DNA of 64,000 nt from Saccharibacillus sp. CPCC 101409 (GTDB lineage: Bacteria; Bacillota; Bacilli; Paenibacillales; Paenibacillaceae), in NCBI RefSeq assembly GCF_030518235.1, contig NZ_JAULSA010000015.1, positions 31,341 through 95,340 on the forward strand. Direction: 5' to 3'. Shown piece by piece: positions 25,197 to 34,182 of the stretch; positions within the stretch are counted from its first letter, which is position 1, and every line of letters begins with the position of its first letter. The position numbers and the translations under genes are program-made. Below the pieces are notes generated by a model that saw only the letters and a list, made by a program, of their open reading frames with translations, did not search any database and was not told the DNA's origin.

Positions 25197-26633
25197 GTGG
25201 AAGAGAAGCAGCTGAGCCGGGGGCTGAAAGCCCGGCATATCGAATTGATCGCGCTCGGGGGAACGATCGGGGTCGGACTGTTCATGGGCTCGTCGAGCAC
25301 GATCAAGTGGGCCGGACCGTCCGTGCTGCTGGCCTATATGCTGGCGGGGATCGTCATGTTTCTGGTCATGCGGATCATGGGCGAGATGCTGATTGCCGAA
25401 CCGGTAACGGGCTCGTTCGCCAATATCGCGCATAAATATATTCATCCGGTCGCGGGGTATCTGACGGCCTGGAGCTACTGGTTCCTGTGGCTGACGGTCG
25501 GCATGTCGGAAGTGACGGCGATCGGGATTTACTTCGGCTACTGGTACCCGGACGTTCCGCAGTGGATTCCGGCGCTGGTCGGCGTGGGCATTATCGCGGC
25601 GGCGAACCTGGCGGCGGTCAAGTTCTACGGCGAGTTCGAATTCTGGTTCTCGATGATCAAAGTCGTCACGATCGTGGCGATGCTGATTATGGGCACGGCG
25701 CTGATCTTCTTCGGCTGGGGCAACGGCGGCGTGCCGCTCGGCCTGTCGAATCTGTACAGTCACGGAGGTTTTTTCGCGGGCGGGCTCAAAGGCTTCCTGT
25801 TCGCGCTCTGCATCGTCACCGCCGCTTACCAGGGCATCGAGATGATCGGGATCACGGCGGGCGAAGCGGAGAATCCGAAAGTGACGCTGAAGCGCGCGAT
25901 CAAAAATATCGTCTGGCGCATTCTCGTGTTCTACGTCGGCGCGATCTTCGTGATCGTGACCATCTATCCGTGGAACGAAGTCGGCGTGACGGGCAGCCCG
26001 TTCGTGCTGACGTTCGCCAAAGTCGGCATCGTCGCGGCGGCCGGCGTTATCAACTTCGTCGTGCTGACTGCGGCCATGTCCGGCTGCAACAGCGGCATCT
26101 ACGGCGCGGGCCGGATGCTGTTCACGCTGGCACAGAACGGACAAGCGCCGAAGTTCTTCGGCAAAGTGTCCGCAAGCGGCGTTCCGCGCAATAGTATCAT
26201 GACCACGATCGCGCTGCTGCTGTTCGGTGTGCTGCTGAACTACCTGATGCCGGACTCCAAACTGTTCCTGTACATCTACAGCGCGAGCATCCTGCCCGGC
26301 ATGATCCCGTGGTTCGCGATGGCGATCGGCCAGTTCCGCTTCCGGCGCGAACACGCGGGCGAGATGTCGGCGCATCCGTTCAAATCGCTGCTGTTCCCGG
26401 CGGCCAATTATTTCATCGTCGTGTTCCTGCTGCTCGTGCTGGTCGGCATGGCGATCAACGACGATACCCGCATGTCGCTCGGCGTGGGCGCGGCGTTTAT
26501 CCTGATTATGCTGGCGGTATATTACATCTTCGGCATCGGGAAAAAGAATCCGGCGGAACGCGTTCATGCGAATGCGGCCGACAGCGTCCGTACGTCCGAA
26601 CCGTCGGCGCGAGGAGCCGCGGTGCGGGAGTAG
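25197..26633 (+). CDS. amino-acid permease (APC superfamily, AAT family)
   Basis: A 478-residue, 12-span transporter. The opening '[20 protein letters not shown]' and '[27 protein letters not shown]' (segment 1, split over residues 25-50), '[16 protein letters not shown]' and '[20 protein letters not shown]' (about 220-240) are hallmarks of the amino-acid/H+ symporters such as AlaP, CycA, GabP and ProY. It would import an amino acid, perhaps alanine, glycine or D-serine. Start is GTG 25197 after GGGGGCG. The last 30 residues are a hydrophilic tail rich in Ala and Ser. A short hairpin CGGG/CCCG with TTTTT (26635-26655) follows. Confidence 0.92.
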   Translation: MEEKQLSRGLKARHIELIALGGTIGVGLFMGSSSTIKWAGPSVLLAYMLAGIVMFLVMRIMGEMLIAEPVTGSFANIAHKYIHPVAGYLTAWSYWFLWLTVGMSEVTAIGIYFGYWYPDVPQWIPALVGVGIIAAANLAAVKFYGEFEFWFSMIKVVTIVAMLIMGTALIFFGWGNGGVPLGLSNLYSHGGFFAGGLKGFLFALCIVTAAYQGIEMIGITAGEAENPKVTLKRAIKNIVWRILVFYVGAIFVIVTIYPWNEVGVTGSPFVLTFAKVGIVAAAGVINFVVLTAAMSGCNSGIYGAGRMLFTLAQNGQAPKFFGKVSASGVPRNSIMTTIALLLFGVLLNYLMPDSKLFLYIYSASILPGMIPWFAMAIGQFRFRREHAGEMSAHPFKSLLFPAANYFIVVFLLLVLVGMAINDDTRMSLGVGAAFILIMLAVYYIFGIGKKNPAERVHANAADSVRTSEPSARGAAVRE

Positions 26634-26707
26634 GCGGGCAAAACCCGAACTTTTTAGCAAAACGCCAACGTTCAATCCAAGATCTTCCTTCATTGCGGGC
26701 GCAAAAT

Positions 26708-26715
26708 GCCGATAT
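26708..26715 (+). promoter_or_regulatory. candidate sigma-D (motility) -10 element
   Basis: GCCGATAT matches the sigma-D -10 consensus of Bacillus exactly and lies 42 bases before the chemotaxis receptor start. The -35 region (about 26689-26692, TTCA) is poor against TAAA, so the call depends on the -10 and the gene class. Confidence 0.45.
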
Positions 26716-26757
26716 GGAGAGTAAGATCTTTTTTTATTGCGAAAGGGTGGGTTTCCG

Positions 26758-28473
26758 ATGTTCAAACGGCTGCGCCTCAACAATATGCCGCTGGGTGCCA
26801 AAATGCTGCTGCCGATCGTGCCGCCGCTGCTGGCGCTTGTGCTGCTGACCGTGATTTCGATCGGGCTGGTGGACAAGCTGTCCGACCGGCTGATCGAACG
26901 TTTATACAACGAATCGCATCAAAGCAGCACCTGGCTGCTGAACGCCGACCGCGATTTCTACCAGGCGCTGAACGATCTTCAAAGCATGAAGAACGCTTCG
27001 GGCCAACAGCTGACCGACCTGAAAGCCGACTTCGACGAAAATGTGCAGCAGACCGGCGAGCGCGTCGGCAAAGCGAAAGACATTATGAGCGCGCACCCGG
27101 AACGTTTTGAAACCTATAAACACGAAGACTCCGGCAAAACGGCGTTCGAGCTGTTCGCCGACTTCGAAACGCAGTTCGCCGCCTGGAAAGCGGACGGGGA
27201 GTCGATGGAGAAATTCGACGCCGCGCGCGAAGACATCAACCAGATCGAAGAGATTCTCGACGTGTACAGCACCGATATCATCGCCGACAGCAGCGCGTAC
27301 GAGCATCAAACGCAGCGTCTGCTGTGGATCGTGCTCGGGGTGTCCCTGCTGGTGTCCGCGCTGATCGGGGCTCTTGTGATCCGCAACGTGCGCAAGCGCA
27401 CGAAAGTCGCCGTCAGCCTGATCCGCAAGACCGCCGACCTGGATCTCAAATACGATGCCGGCTACGAGCGCTTTATGAGCGAGGGCGACGAGTTCGCGAC
27501 GCTGATTCGCGCCGAAGCGGAAGCCCGCAAAGAGTTCCGGACCATTATCGAATACGTCAAAAGCGAGAGCCAGGGCAACGAAAAAAGAATGGACGCCGTG
27601 ACCGGCCGCATGGCCGCGCTCGACGACAGCATGCAGGATATCTCCGCGACGACGCAGCAGCTTTCTTCCGGCATGGAGCAGACGTCGTTTGCGACGCGCC
27701 ATATGAGCGCCACGTCGGCCGAGATCGGCCGGGCGCTGGAATCGATCGCGTTCAAAGCTCAGGAAGGCGCGCGCTCGTCGGAACGGATCAACGCGCGGGC
27801 CGCCGAGCTGAAAGACGCGTTCCAGCGTTCGTACAGCGAAGGCGGAGCGTCGTACGATCAGGTCAAAACGAATCTGGAGCAGGCGATGGAAGAATCCCGC
27901 GCCGTGGAACGGATTACGCTGCTGGCGGAATCGATTCTCCAGATCGCGTCGCAGACCAATCTGCTGTCGCTGAACGCTTCGATCGAAGCGGCGCGCGCCG
28001 GGGAATCGGGCCGGGGCTTCGCCGTCGTGGCGGCGGAAATCCGCAAGTTGGCCGAAGATTCCAAGCACGCGGCCGACGAGATCCAGGGCGTAACGGGCAC
28101 GGTGCTGCGTTCGGTCGACAGTCTGAAAAACAACTCCGAAGACCTGCTGAATTTCTTCGGTTCCAACGTTCAGCGCGATTACCAGATGATGCTGAGAGCG
28201 ACGGAGGAGTACGCGCAGGGCGCGGGCGAAACGGAAGGGCTGACGACCGATCTGAGCGCGACGACGGAGCAGCTGCTGGCTTCGATGGAAACCTTGATCG
28301 GCTCCACCAACGAGATCGCGCAGGCGGCGGGCGAAGGAGCCAGCGGAACCGGCAGCATCGCGGAGAAAGCGAACGGAGCGGCCGAGAACGCCTCCGGCGT
28401 GCTGGACGGCGTGCAGGCGTCGAAGCGCAGCATCGACATGCTGGCGCGCGCGGTGGAGAAGTTCAAGCTATAA
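26758..28473 (+). CDS. methyl-accepting chemotaxis protein
   Basis: A 571-residue membrane receptor. Span 1 is at about residues 17-40, an extracytoplasmic helical sensor of about 145 residues follows (41-185), span 2 is at about 187-208 ([20 protein letters not shown]), then a weak HAMP-like linker. The signalling domain (about 260-571) contains the hairpin tip '[20 protein letters not shown]' and '[20 protein letters not shown]', which bind CheA and CheW. The start ATG 26758 is preceded by AAAGGGTGGG; TTG 26737 upstream is less likely. Ligand unknown; the sensor resembles a four-helix bundle. A possible sigma-D promoter fits a motility gene. Confidence 0.92.
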   Translation: MFKRLRLNNMPLGAKMLLPIVPPLLALVLLTVISIGLVDKLSDRLIERLYNESHQSSTWLLNADRDFYQALNDLQSMKNASGQQLTDLKADFDENVQQTGERVGKAKDIMSAHPERFETYKHEDSGKTAFELFADFETQFAAWKADGESMEKFDAAREDINQIEEILDVYSTDIIADSSAYEHQTQRLLWIVLGVSLLVSALIGALVIRNVRKRTKVAVSLIRKTADLDLKYDAGYERFMSEGDEFATLIRAEAEARKEFRTIIEYVKSESQGNEKRMDAVTGRMAALDDSMQDISATTQQLSSGMEQTSFATRHMSATSAEIGRALESIAFKAQEGARSSERINARAAELKDAFQRSYSEGGASYDQVKTNLEQAMEESRAVERITLLAESILQIASQTNLLSLNASIEAARAGESGRGFAVVAAEIRKLAEDSKHAADEIQGVTGTVLRSVDSLKNNSEDLLNFFGSNVQRDYQMMLRATEEYAQGAGETEGLTTDLSATTEQLLASMETLIGSTNEIAQAAGEGASGTGSIAEKANGAAENASGVLDGVQASKRSIDMLARAVEKFKL

Positions 28474-28502
28474 CGCGGGCCGGGCGCCGCGCCGAGCTGC
28501 GC

Positions 28503-28553
28503 AAAAAAAGAACCTTCGCTTTCCCTTTTCCGGGACGACGAAGGTTCTTTGGT
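28503..28553. terminator. bidirectional terminator, shared-stem type copy 1
   Basis: AAAGAACCTTCG (28507-28518) pairs with CGAAGGTTCTTT (28539-28550). A run of seven T on the minus strand (28503-28509) makes it strongest for the gene ending at 28612, and TTT on the plus strand serves the chemotaxis gene. The same stem recurs at 33306 and 47771. Confidence 0.8.
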
Positions 28554-28611
28554 TTGCGCACGGGGATCGCGCCGGCGGGCGGATCGTCCGCCGGTATTCA
28601 ATCCTTACCGC

Positions 28612-29586
28612 TTACAGGCCGAGCATTCCGCCGAACGCGCCGCCCAGCTGGTTCGAGAACGCGTTCAGCATAATCAGCACGGCGCAGACCTGAATGGCGA
28701 CGACCGGCAGCATAAACAGGAACGCGCGCTCTTCGGCAATGCGGAAAGCGGATATCGAGGCATGCAGCGTCAGCGAAAGCGACAGCAGCAGCGTCGCCGA
28801 CAGCAGGAAGAACGAGAGCGACGGCGAGGCGAACATGGCGAGCGCGCCGACGAGAAACAGCGCGCCCGTGAACAGCTGCAAACCGCCGAGGCGGGTCAGT
28901 CCTTCGCGCCAGTCCAGCTTCTGTTCGCCCCGGCGCACGCCGATCAGATAAGAAGCGGCGAGCAGCACGGCGAGCGAGACGAGCCCGGTCAGCAGCAGCG
29001 GGCCGACGATCGGCAGTTCGGCCGACATCGAGCTGCCGAAATCGCCGAGTCCGAGGTCTTCGAATCCGCCGTAAATCGCGCCGATCACCCGGTGCTTGAA
29101 CGACCATGCCCAGAGCACGAAACCGAGCAGGGAAGCGGCGATGCCGATGACGCCCAGCGGCAGGTCTTTATCTCCCTGGAGCTTCAGCGCGGACAGCGGA
29201 TTCCTGAGCAGGCCGACCAGCTTCGCCGTGTCGATCTGCGCCAGCCCGGCTTTGGCGCTTTCGGCCCAGCGGGCCGCAGGCGAAGGACCGCCCGGCTGCC
29301 CGGAAGCGCCGCCTGCGCCGTTTGCTCCGGCTGCCGCAGCCGGCGCGACCTGAGCTGCTGCGGCCGGTACAGCCTGAGCCGAGGCCGCCTGCGGCGGCGT
29401 TTCGCTATACATCGGCGATGATACTTCCGGCTGCGGCGCAAGCGCGAAAGCCGGCTGTTTTTGCAGCGTTACGCGGTCCGCCTCCCCGGCGAACCCGTTT
29501 TCCCGATCCGGCGTCTCTTTTTCCAGGCCGCAAACGTGAACCTCCCCCGGTTCGATCCGTGTCCCGCAGTTTGAACAATAAGCCAT
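28612..29586 (-). CDS. zinc-ribbon membrane protein of unknown function
   Basis: A 324-residue protein starting MAYCSNCGTRIEPGEVHVCG, a zinc-ribbon with CxxC and a third cysteine 13 residues later. A Pro/Ala/Gln-rich linker (about 55-115) separates it from a membrane domain with about six spans (155-178, 200-225, 228-250, 262-300, 300-322). The family, seen in Bacillus and Paenibacillus, has no known function; stress or membrane surveillance roles are possible for such ribbons. The start ATG 29586 has GGAGGGGA upstream; a longer frame to 29613 lacks a ribosome site. Single gene. Confidence 0.82.
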   Translation of the reverse strand: MAYCSNCGTRIEPGEVHVCGLEKETPDRENGFAGEADRVTLQKQPAFALAPQPEVSSPMYSETPPQAASAQAVPAAAAQVAPAAAAGANGAGGASGQPGGPSPAARWAESAKAGLAQIDTAKLVGLLRNPLSALKLQGDKDLPLGVIGIAASLLGFVLWAWSFKHRVIGAIYGGFEDLGLGDFGSSMSAELPIVGPLLLTGLVSLAVLLAASYLIGVRRGEQKLDWREGLTRLGGLQLFTGALFLVGALAMFASPSLSFFLLSATLLLSLSLTLHASISAFRIAEERAFLFMLPVVAIQVCAVLIMLNAFSNQLGGAFGGMLGL

Positions 29587-29961
29587 TTCCTTGTCCCCTC
29601 CTACAATCATCATGGATTTTCTTTCTCTCCCGTTTAACTAATGTTTTATCAAATTAAGGGAGTTACTTATTAGATTAACATTCGATCTGCTTGCTTGGCA
29701 TGTGACTTTATACGGATTTTTCGATTTTTTTTCATGAAAAGAAGAGAAAGGGAGTCGTATTCATAAACGAATCGGTGCATCCCGAAAGCGGAATAAGGCG
29801 TAAGGCATCAAATCCATGTACTTGATCCATTCATTCGAAAACAACTTTGCGGTTTGAGCAAGACTCATTCCCGGAGGGCATGCTTTCAAGTTCGCTGAAG
29901 CGCGCCTTTAACCGCCTTCGGGCCGAATAAACCGCATTTATCCACCTTATTCTTCTCTCGG

Positions 29962-30317
29962 GGGTCAAGTCCATCATGATGTGTACCAACACTGGCCCAA
30001 AAAGGAGACACAATTAGGCATTCTTTTTACGCCCTCATTGTGCAAGTCCTTTTGAAGCTCCGCAGCAAATGCTGACCTTTCGTCCGCATTTTACGAACCA
30101 AGCGTTGTTTTTCGCAATTTTCCCCTCCCAATCTGCACATTTAGTCAGCATTTTCGTTCGATCCTCGAATTTATGGCTCAAATGCTGACCTGGCATCAGC
30201 ATTTGAGGGGCATCCCCCGGTGCTTCCTTTCAGTCTTGAGCGGCGGCCCGCGTCTTCCGGCCTCGCCGCCGGATCGACGAGCCGTCTCGTTTGTACACCT
30301 AGATATGGACTTGACCC
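29962..30317. mobile_element. MITE-like segment with IS256-type inverted ends
   Basis: GGGTCAAGTCCAT (29962-29974) and its exact complement (30305-30317) are the outer 13 bases of longer terminal inverted repeats: after 6 differing bases both ends read GTGTAC, then one base, then AAC. The pattern AAGTCC...GTGTA resembles the ends of IS256-family elements as I remember them. The 356-bp interior encodes no transposase and holds the CAAATGCTGACC words. No clear target duplication is visible. Confidence 0.55.
30088..30207. repeat. intergenic inverted word block (CAAATGCTGACC)
   Basis: Around four copies in both orientations: CAAATGCTGACC near 30068-30080 and 30179-30190, TAGTCAGCATTT near 30141, and CATCAGCATTTGAG near 30194-30206. 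The last two make the hairpin CAAATGCTGA-N7-TCAGCATTTG. The architecture is like the blocks at 23.6, 36.3, 47.9 and 57.4 kb. Confidence 0.5.
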
Positions 30318-30477
30318 TCCGTCTGTAAAGGAAGCGGATTTTGGCACTTAGTCGGAGTATGGACTCGATGCTAAAGAACCCTGCGAAGCTTCGAGGTCAA
30401 GCGAAATGCCGTTCGCAGTGCTTTGCCTGATCCGAACTTTTTACACAATCTTTCGGCGTACCCGGCGGAATAAGACT

Positions 30478-30625
30478 CATATATGACGTTTTATATAAGA
30501 AATATCACTCTCAACATAGTCCGAACGCTCTTATAAGCGGCATTTTAAAAATTTATAAACAAAATTAGTTGTATATATGACGTCATATATGTTTCAATAA
30601 GTCTCATTATGGCGTATTATATAAA
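30478..30625 (+). promoter_or_regulatory. three repeated sites upstream of ccpN
   Basis: Sites 30478-30499, 30571-30591 and 30606-30625 share ATATG(A/G)CGT followed by TATATA(A); the second contains a perfect 18-bp palindrome ATATATGACGTCATATAT (30573-30590). They lie 85-230 bases before the ccpN start, same orientation, and look like operators of an autoregulated gene. Confidence 0.5.
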
Positions 30626-30708
30626 CAGAAAAGCTCAACTTTACGAATAACAGCTTGTCACACGCGGTACGGTTCGACCCAGAAACAAACGAAAAGCGGA
30701 GGGACGCA

Positions 30709-31350
30709 GTGATCGAACTGACGGCAAGACAATTGAAGATCGCGGAGATCGTCCGCAAATACGCGCCGATCACCGGCGAACAGATCGCGGAGAACCTGGG
30801 GTCGTCGAGGCCCACCATCCGCTCCGATCTGTCGCTGCTGGTGATGCTCGAATATATCGACGCCAAGCCGAAAGTCGGGTATTTCCCGGGACGCAAAGCG
30901 GCGGGAAGCGGCAGCGGCAGCGAACGGCTGCGCGAAGCGAAAGTGCGGGACATCCAGGACGTGCCGATCGTAATCCGCGAAACGACGACGATTCAAGACG
31001 CGGTCGTTACGCTGTTTTTGCAGGATGTGGGCACGCTGATCGTATGCGACGAAGAAGGCGTGCTGACCGGCGTCGCTTCGCGCAAAGACTTTTTGAAAGT
31101 GACGCTCGGCAATCCGGGCTCGGCTTCAATGCCGGTCAGCATGGTCATGACCCGGATTCCCAAAGTGATTACGGCGGGTCCGGACGAACCGGTGCTCGAA
31201 GCGGCGCACAAGATGATTATGCACGAGGTGGACAGTTTGCCGGTCGTGGAAGCGGCCGGGAAAGAAGCCGGCGGCAGACCGGCTATCGTGGGACGGCTTA
31301 CCAAGACGGCCATCGTCAAACTTCTCCTCGATATCGAAACGACAGGCTAA
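30709..31350 (+). CDS. ccpN: CcpN-type gluconeogenesis repressor (HTH plus two CBS domains)
   Basis: A 213-residue regulator: winged helix-turn-helix at about 1-65 ('IVRKYAPITGEQIAENLGSS', 'RPTIRSDLSLLVMLEYIDAKPKVGYF' in pieces), then CBS domains at about 85-140 and 148-210 ('VSMVMTRIPKVITAGPDEPV'). CcpN in Bacillus represses gapB and pckA under glycolytic conditions, with nucleotides bound by the CBS pair. The start is GTG 30709 after GGAGGG; the open frame to 30655 adds 18 residues without support. It precedes ppsR with an 18-base gap, as in Bacillus, and glpX here, so the operon groups three gluconeogenic control functions. Confidence 0.92.
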   Translation: MIELTARQLKIAEIVRKYAPITGEQIAENLGSSRPTIRSDLSLLVMLEYIDAKPKVGYFPGRKAAGSGSGSERLREAKVRDIQDVPIVIRETTTIQDAVVTLFLQDVGTLIVCDEEGVLTGVASRKDFLKVTLGNPGSASMPVSMVMTRIPKVITAGPDEPVLEAAHKMIMHEVDSLPVVEAAGKEAGGRPAIVGRLTKTAIVKLLLDIETTG

Positions 31351-31368
31351 CGGGAGGACACGCGGACG

Positions 31369-32175
31369 ATGAAGCAGGGTACACCTTTTATTACGATTTG
31401 TTCGGATTCGGTCGGAGACACGGCGGAAGCCGTCGTCCAGGCCGTGATCCATCAGTTTGAACACCGGGAAGTGGAAATCAAGCGCTACGGCAACGTCCGG
31501 CACGAAGACGAGCTGCGGAAGCTGGTGGAAGAAGCCGCCGAGCACAAAGGCTTCATCGCCTATACGCTCGTACAGCCGGAGCTGCGCGAGACCATCCGCG
31601 AAGAAGCGGTGCGGCTCGACGTGCGCATCGTGGATATTATGGGGCCGATGATGCAGGCGTTTATCGATACGTTCAGCGGCGCGCCGACCCGGCGGCCGGG
31701 CGTGCTGAGGCGGATGGACGAGAATTATTTCCGCCGCATGGAAGCGATCGAATTCACGGTGTCCAGCGACGACGGCCGCGACCCCGGCGCGATGCCGCAG
31801 GCCGATCTCGTGCTGATGGGCATCTCGCGCACGTCGAAGACGCCGCTCGGCATCTTTCTCGCGCATCGCGGCAAGAAAGTCGTCAATTATCCGGTGGTGC
31901 CGGAGATCGCGCCGCCGGCGCAGCTGCTGGGCCTGCCGGCGAAGCGCCTGGTCGGCCTGACGATCGAGCCGGAAGCGATGCTCAAGATCCGCTCGCAGCG
32001 GCTGAAATCGCTCGGCCTGCCGGTCGGTTCGCAGTACGACAGCATCGAGCGGATCAAGGAAGAACTGGCTTACGCCGAAGCGCTGTACCAGCGGCTCGGC
32101 TGCTTCGTGGTCGATATTACGGATCGGGCGATCGAAGAAACGGCGGGACTGATTCTCGGCAATTTATCCGAGTAA
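31369..32175 (+). CDS. ppsR: pyruvate, phosphate dikinase regulatory protein (YqfL/PpsR)
   Basis: A 268-residue DUF299 protein with N-terminal 'ICSDSVGDTAEAVVQAVIHQF', and the P-loop-like 'MGISRTSKTPLGIFLA' at about 149-164, followed by 'GKKVVNYPVVPE'. Members phosphorylate and dephosphorylate pyruvate phosphate dikinase or PEP synthase using ADP and Pi; in Bacillus YqfL works with CcpN. It begins 18 bases after ccpN with a GGGAGGA site (31350-31356), and ends 41 bases before glpX. No dikinase gene is in the window. Confidence 0.92.
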   Translation: MKQGTPFITICSDSVGDTAEAVVQAVIHQFEHREVEIKRYGNVRHEDELRKLVEEAAEHKGFIAYTLVQPELRETIREEAVRLDVRIVDIMGPMMQAFIDTFSGAPTRRPGVLRRMDENYFRRMEAIEFTVSSDDGRDPGAMPQADLVLMGISRTSKTPLGIFLAHRGKKVVNYPVVPEIAPPAQLLGLPAKRLVGLTIEPEAMLKIRSQRLKSLGLPVGSQYDSIERIKEELAYAEALYQRLGCFVVDITDRAIEETAGLILGNLSE

Positions 32176-32216
32176 ATCGTAAATCGTCTCGACTAAACGA
32201 CTGGAGGGATTGGAAA

Positions 32217-33221
32217 ATGGAACGTGAACTGACCCTGGAGATTGTGCGTGTGACGGAACTCGGAGCGCTGGCGGCTTCGAAATGGATCGGCAGAGGGGAT
32301 AAAAACGCGGCGGACGGCGCGGCGACGACGGCGATTCGTTCCATGTTCGATTCCGTGTCCGTCGACGGAACGGTCGTGATCGGCGAAGGCGAGATGGACG
32401 AAGCGCCGATGCTGTACATCGGCGAGAAGGTCGGCAGCAAAGACGGCCCGGAAGTGGACGTCGCGGTCGATCCGCTGGAAGGCACCGAAGTGGTCGCGGC
32501 CGGTCTGCACAACGCGCAGGCGGTGATCGCGATCGCGGAGAAAGGCAGCCTGCTGCACGCGCCGGATATTTATATGGAGAAATTGGCCTGCGGCCCGGAG
32601 CTGGCCGGTAAACTCAGCCTCGACGAGCCGGTCGAGCTGACGCTGCAAAAAGCGGCGCAGTATACCGGCAAAGCGCTGTCCGACCTGACGGTCATGGTGC
32701 TGGAGCGCGAGCGCCACGCCGACCTGATCGCCCGGCTGCGCGGAGCCGGCGTGCGGATCAAGCTGCTCGGCCACGGCGATGTGGCCGGCGCAATCGCTGC
32801 GGCGCTGCCAGGCAGCGGCGTCGATCTGTACCTCGGATCCGGCGGCGCGCCGGAAGGCGTGCTGGCCGCCGCCGCGATGCGCTGCCTCGGCGGGGATATG
32901 CAGGGCCGGCTGCTGCCGGACGGCCCGTTCGAGCGCCAGCGCTGCATTACGATGGGCATCGGCGATCCTTCACGCGTGCTGACGCTGGAAGACATGGCCG
33001 GCACCGGCGACGTGCTGTTCGCGGCGACCGGCGTGACGAGCGGCGAGTTCCTCGACGGCGTGCGCATGATCGGAGCCGACCGCGCCGAAACGCATTCCGT
33101 CATCATGCGGGCGAGCAGCCGCACGATCCGTTATATCCGCAGCATGCATTATCTGCCGATGAAGAAGTTCCCGGCGGGCCTGCCGGAACTGCCGGAGATC
33201 GGCCGCGCGGCTTCGCTGTAA
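32217..33221 (+). CDS. glpX: class II fructose-1,6-bisphosphatase (GlpX)
   Basis: A 334-residue GlpX phosphatase: 'ASKWIGRGDKNAADGAAT' (about 20-37), metal motif VVIGEGEMDEAPML (about 55-68), and 'VDPLEGTEV' (about 83-91), then 'GDPSRVLTLEDMA' and 'RASSRTIRYI'. It removes the 1-phosphate of fructose 1,6-bisphosphate with Mn2+ or Mg2+, the committing step of gluconeogenesis. AGGGATT precedes ATG 32217. It is the third gene of the ccpN operon, and a terminator follows 85 bases after the stop. Confidence 0.95.
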   Translation: MERELTLEIVRVTELGALAASKWIGRGDKNAADGAATTAIRSMFDSVSVDGTVVIGEGEMDEAPMLYIGEKVGSKDGPEVDVAVDPLEGTEVVAAGLHNAQAVIAIAEKGSLLHAPDIYMEKLACGPELAGKLSLDEPVELTLQKAAQYTGKALSDLTVMVLERERHADLIARLRGAGVRIKLLGHGDVAGAIAAALPGSGVDLYLGSGGAPEGVLAAAAMRCLGGDMQGRLLPDGPFERQRCITMGIGDPSRVLTLEDMAGTGDVLFAATGVTSGEFLDGVRMIGADRAETHSVIMRASSRTIRYIRSMHYLPMKKFPAGLPELPEIGRAASL

Positions 33222-33305
33222 AGTCCGGAATCGGCCGCCGCAGCCCGGCAGGAAGTCCCGGCCGGCCCCCCCCATAGGGCGTGGAACATGCCCTCCGTTC
33301 ACACG

Positions 33306-33355
33306 AAAGAACCTTCAAATCCGCGCCTTACGCGGAGACGAAGGTTCTTTTTTTT
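33306..33355 (+). terminator. terminator of the ccpN-ppsR-glpX operon, shared-stem copy 2
   Basis: AAAGAACCTTC (33306-33316) pairs with GAAGGTTCTTT (33340-33350), with an inner CCGCG/CGCGG stem (33321-33335) and eight T. Confidence 0.88.
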
Positions 33356-33406
33356 GGACGTGCCGGAATCTTCAAGCGGCTCCGCACCGCCCGGACTCCA
33401 AAAGCC

Positions 33407-33982
33407 TCAAACCGCCGCCGGAGCGTGATGCGCAATCAGAATCTCGGCCGCCCGGCGGGCGTGCAGCGCCGGACGGGCGGCCGTTTGCAGCATAGCGGCC
33501 ATAATCGCGCCTTCGACGAGCAGATAGAGGCTGTCCGACAGCGCGCCGGGATCGGCCGGGCCGAAATCTTCGGACAGCGACGCGATATAAGCGCGCAGGT
33601 TCAATTTGTACCCGTGCGCCGCTCCGTGATACGGATGCGCCGGGTCGCCGAATTCCGAAGCCGCTTTGATAAACGCGCAGCCGGTGAATTCCTTTTCCCC
33701 GAACCATTCCCCGAGCGCGTCGAACATCGCCAGCAGTTTGTCTTTGGGCGTCTGAGCTCGGCTGTCGACGGACGCTTCGAACCAGCTTCTCCACTCGTCG
33801 TCCTGCTTCGTCAGATAGGCGAGCACCAGATCGTCTTTGGACGGAAAATGATTGTACAGCGTCATCTTGGCGATCTTCGACTCGGCCACTACCTGATCCA
33901 CACCCGTGCCGCGAATGCCCTGTTTGTTGAACAGCCCGGACGCGACGTGCAGGATATGTTCTTTTTTGCTTTTGTTCGCCAT
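33407..33982 (-). CDS. TetR-family repressor, divergent from a hydrolase gene
   Basis: A 191-residue TetR/AcrR protein. The helix-turn-helix is at about residues 8-52 ('HILHVASGLFNKQGIRGTGV', 'DQVVAESKIAKMTLYNHFPS'), and the rest is a helical ligand domain. The start is ATG 33982 (MANKSKK); the frame runs on to 34078 but crosses its own -10 and operator. A promoter (TTGCCA 34065-34060, TATAAT 34042-34037) and an operator lie just upstream, and an identical operator precedes the divergent hydrolase gene. Such regulators usually sense the hydrolase substrate, unknown here. Confidence 0.92.
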   Translation of the reverse strand: MANKSKKEHILHVASGLFNKQGIRGTGVDQVVAESKIAKMTLYNHFPSKDDLVLAYLTKQDDEWRSWFEASVDSRAQTPKDKLLAMFDALGEWFGEKEFTGCAFIKAASEFGDPAHPYHGAAHGYKLNLRAYIASLSEDFGPADPGALSDSLYLLVEGAIMAAMLQTAARPALHARRAAEILIAHHAPAAV

Positions 33983-34017
33983 GGAGGTTCCCGCCTTTTT
34001 TCGCAAATTCCCGAAGG

Positions 34018-34065
34018 TATACAGACCTGTATAAGTATTATAGACAGTCTCCAAATGATTGGCAA
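34018..34065 (-). promoter_or_regulatory. promoter and operator of the TetR gene
   Basis: Minus strand: TTGCCA (34065-34060), 17-base spacer, TATAAT (34042-34037), then operator TATACAG-AC-CTGTATA region 34018-34033 immediately after the -10, where binding would block transcription. Confidence 0.8.
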
Positions 34066-34098
34066 ACGGGAGCGTCAACGGAACAAATCAAAAAGAAC

Positions 34099-34127
34099 TT
34101 GAAACTATACAGACCTGTATGTATAAT
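34099..34127 (+). promoter_or_regulatory. promoter and operator of the hydrolase gene
   Basis: TTGAAA (34099-34104), 17-base spacer, TATAAT (34122-34127). The operator ATACAGACCTGTAT (34107-34120) fills the spacer and is identical to the one at 34019-34032. Repressor bound here would exclude RNA polymerase. Confidence 0.85.
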
Positions 34128-34182
34128 TTGGATCAACGCAGCGGAACCGATATCCGCCGTTACAGAAAAGGAGAGATGCACA

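Larger units (their letters stand above)
29587..30708. other. 1.1-kb intergenic region with repeats and an IS256-like element
   Basis: The largest gap before 59 kb. It holds AT-rich sequence (29640-29800), a segment bounded by inverted repeats (29962-30317), a CAAATGCTGACC word block (30088-30207) and three upstream sites of the ccpN gene (30478-30625). Small open frames lack ribosome sites. No RNA gene is recognisable. Confidence 0.6.

Noticed and set aside
29831..30013. A 60-residue minus-strand frame
   Set aside because: No ribosome site, no family, and it overlaps the IS256-like inverted end.
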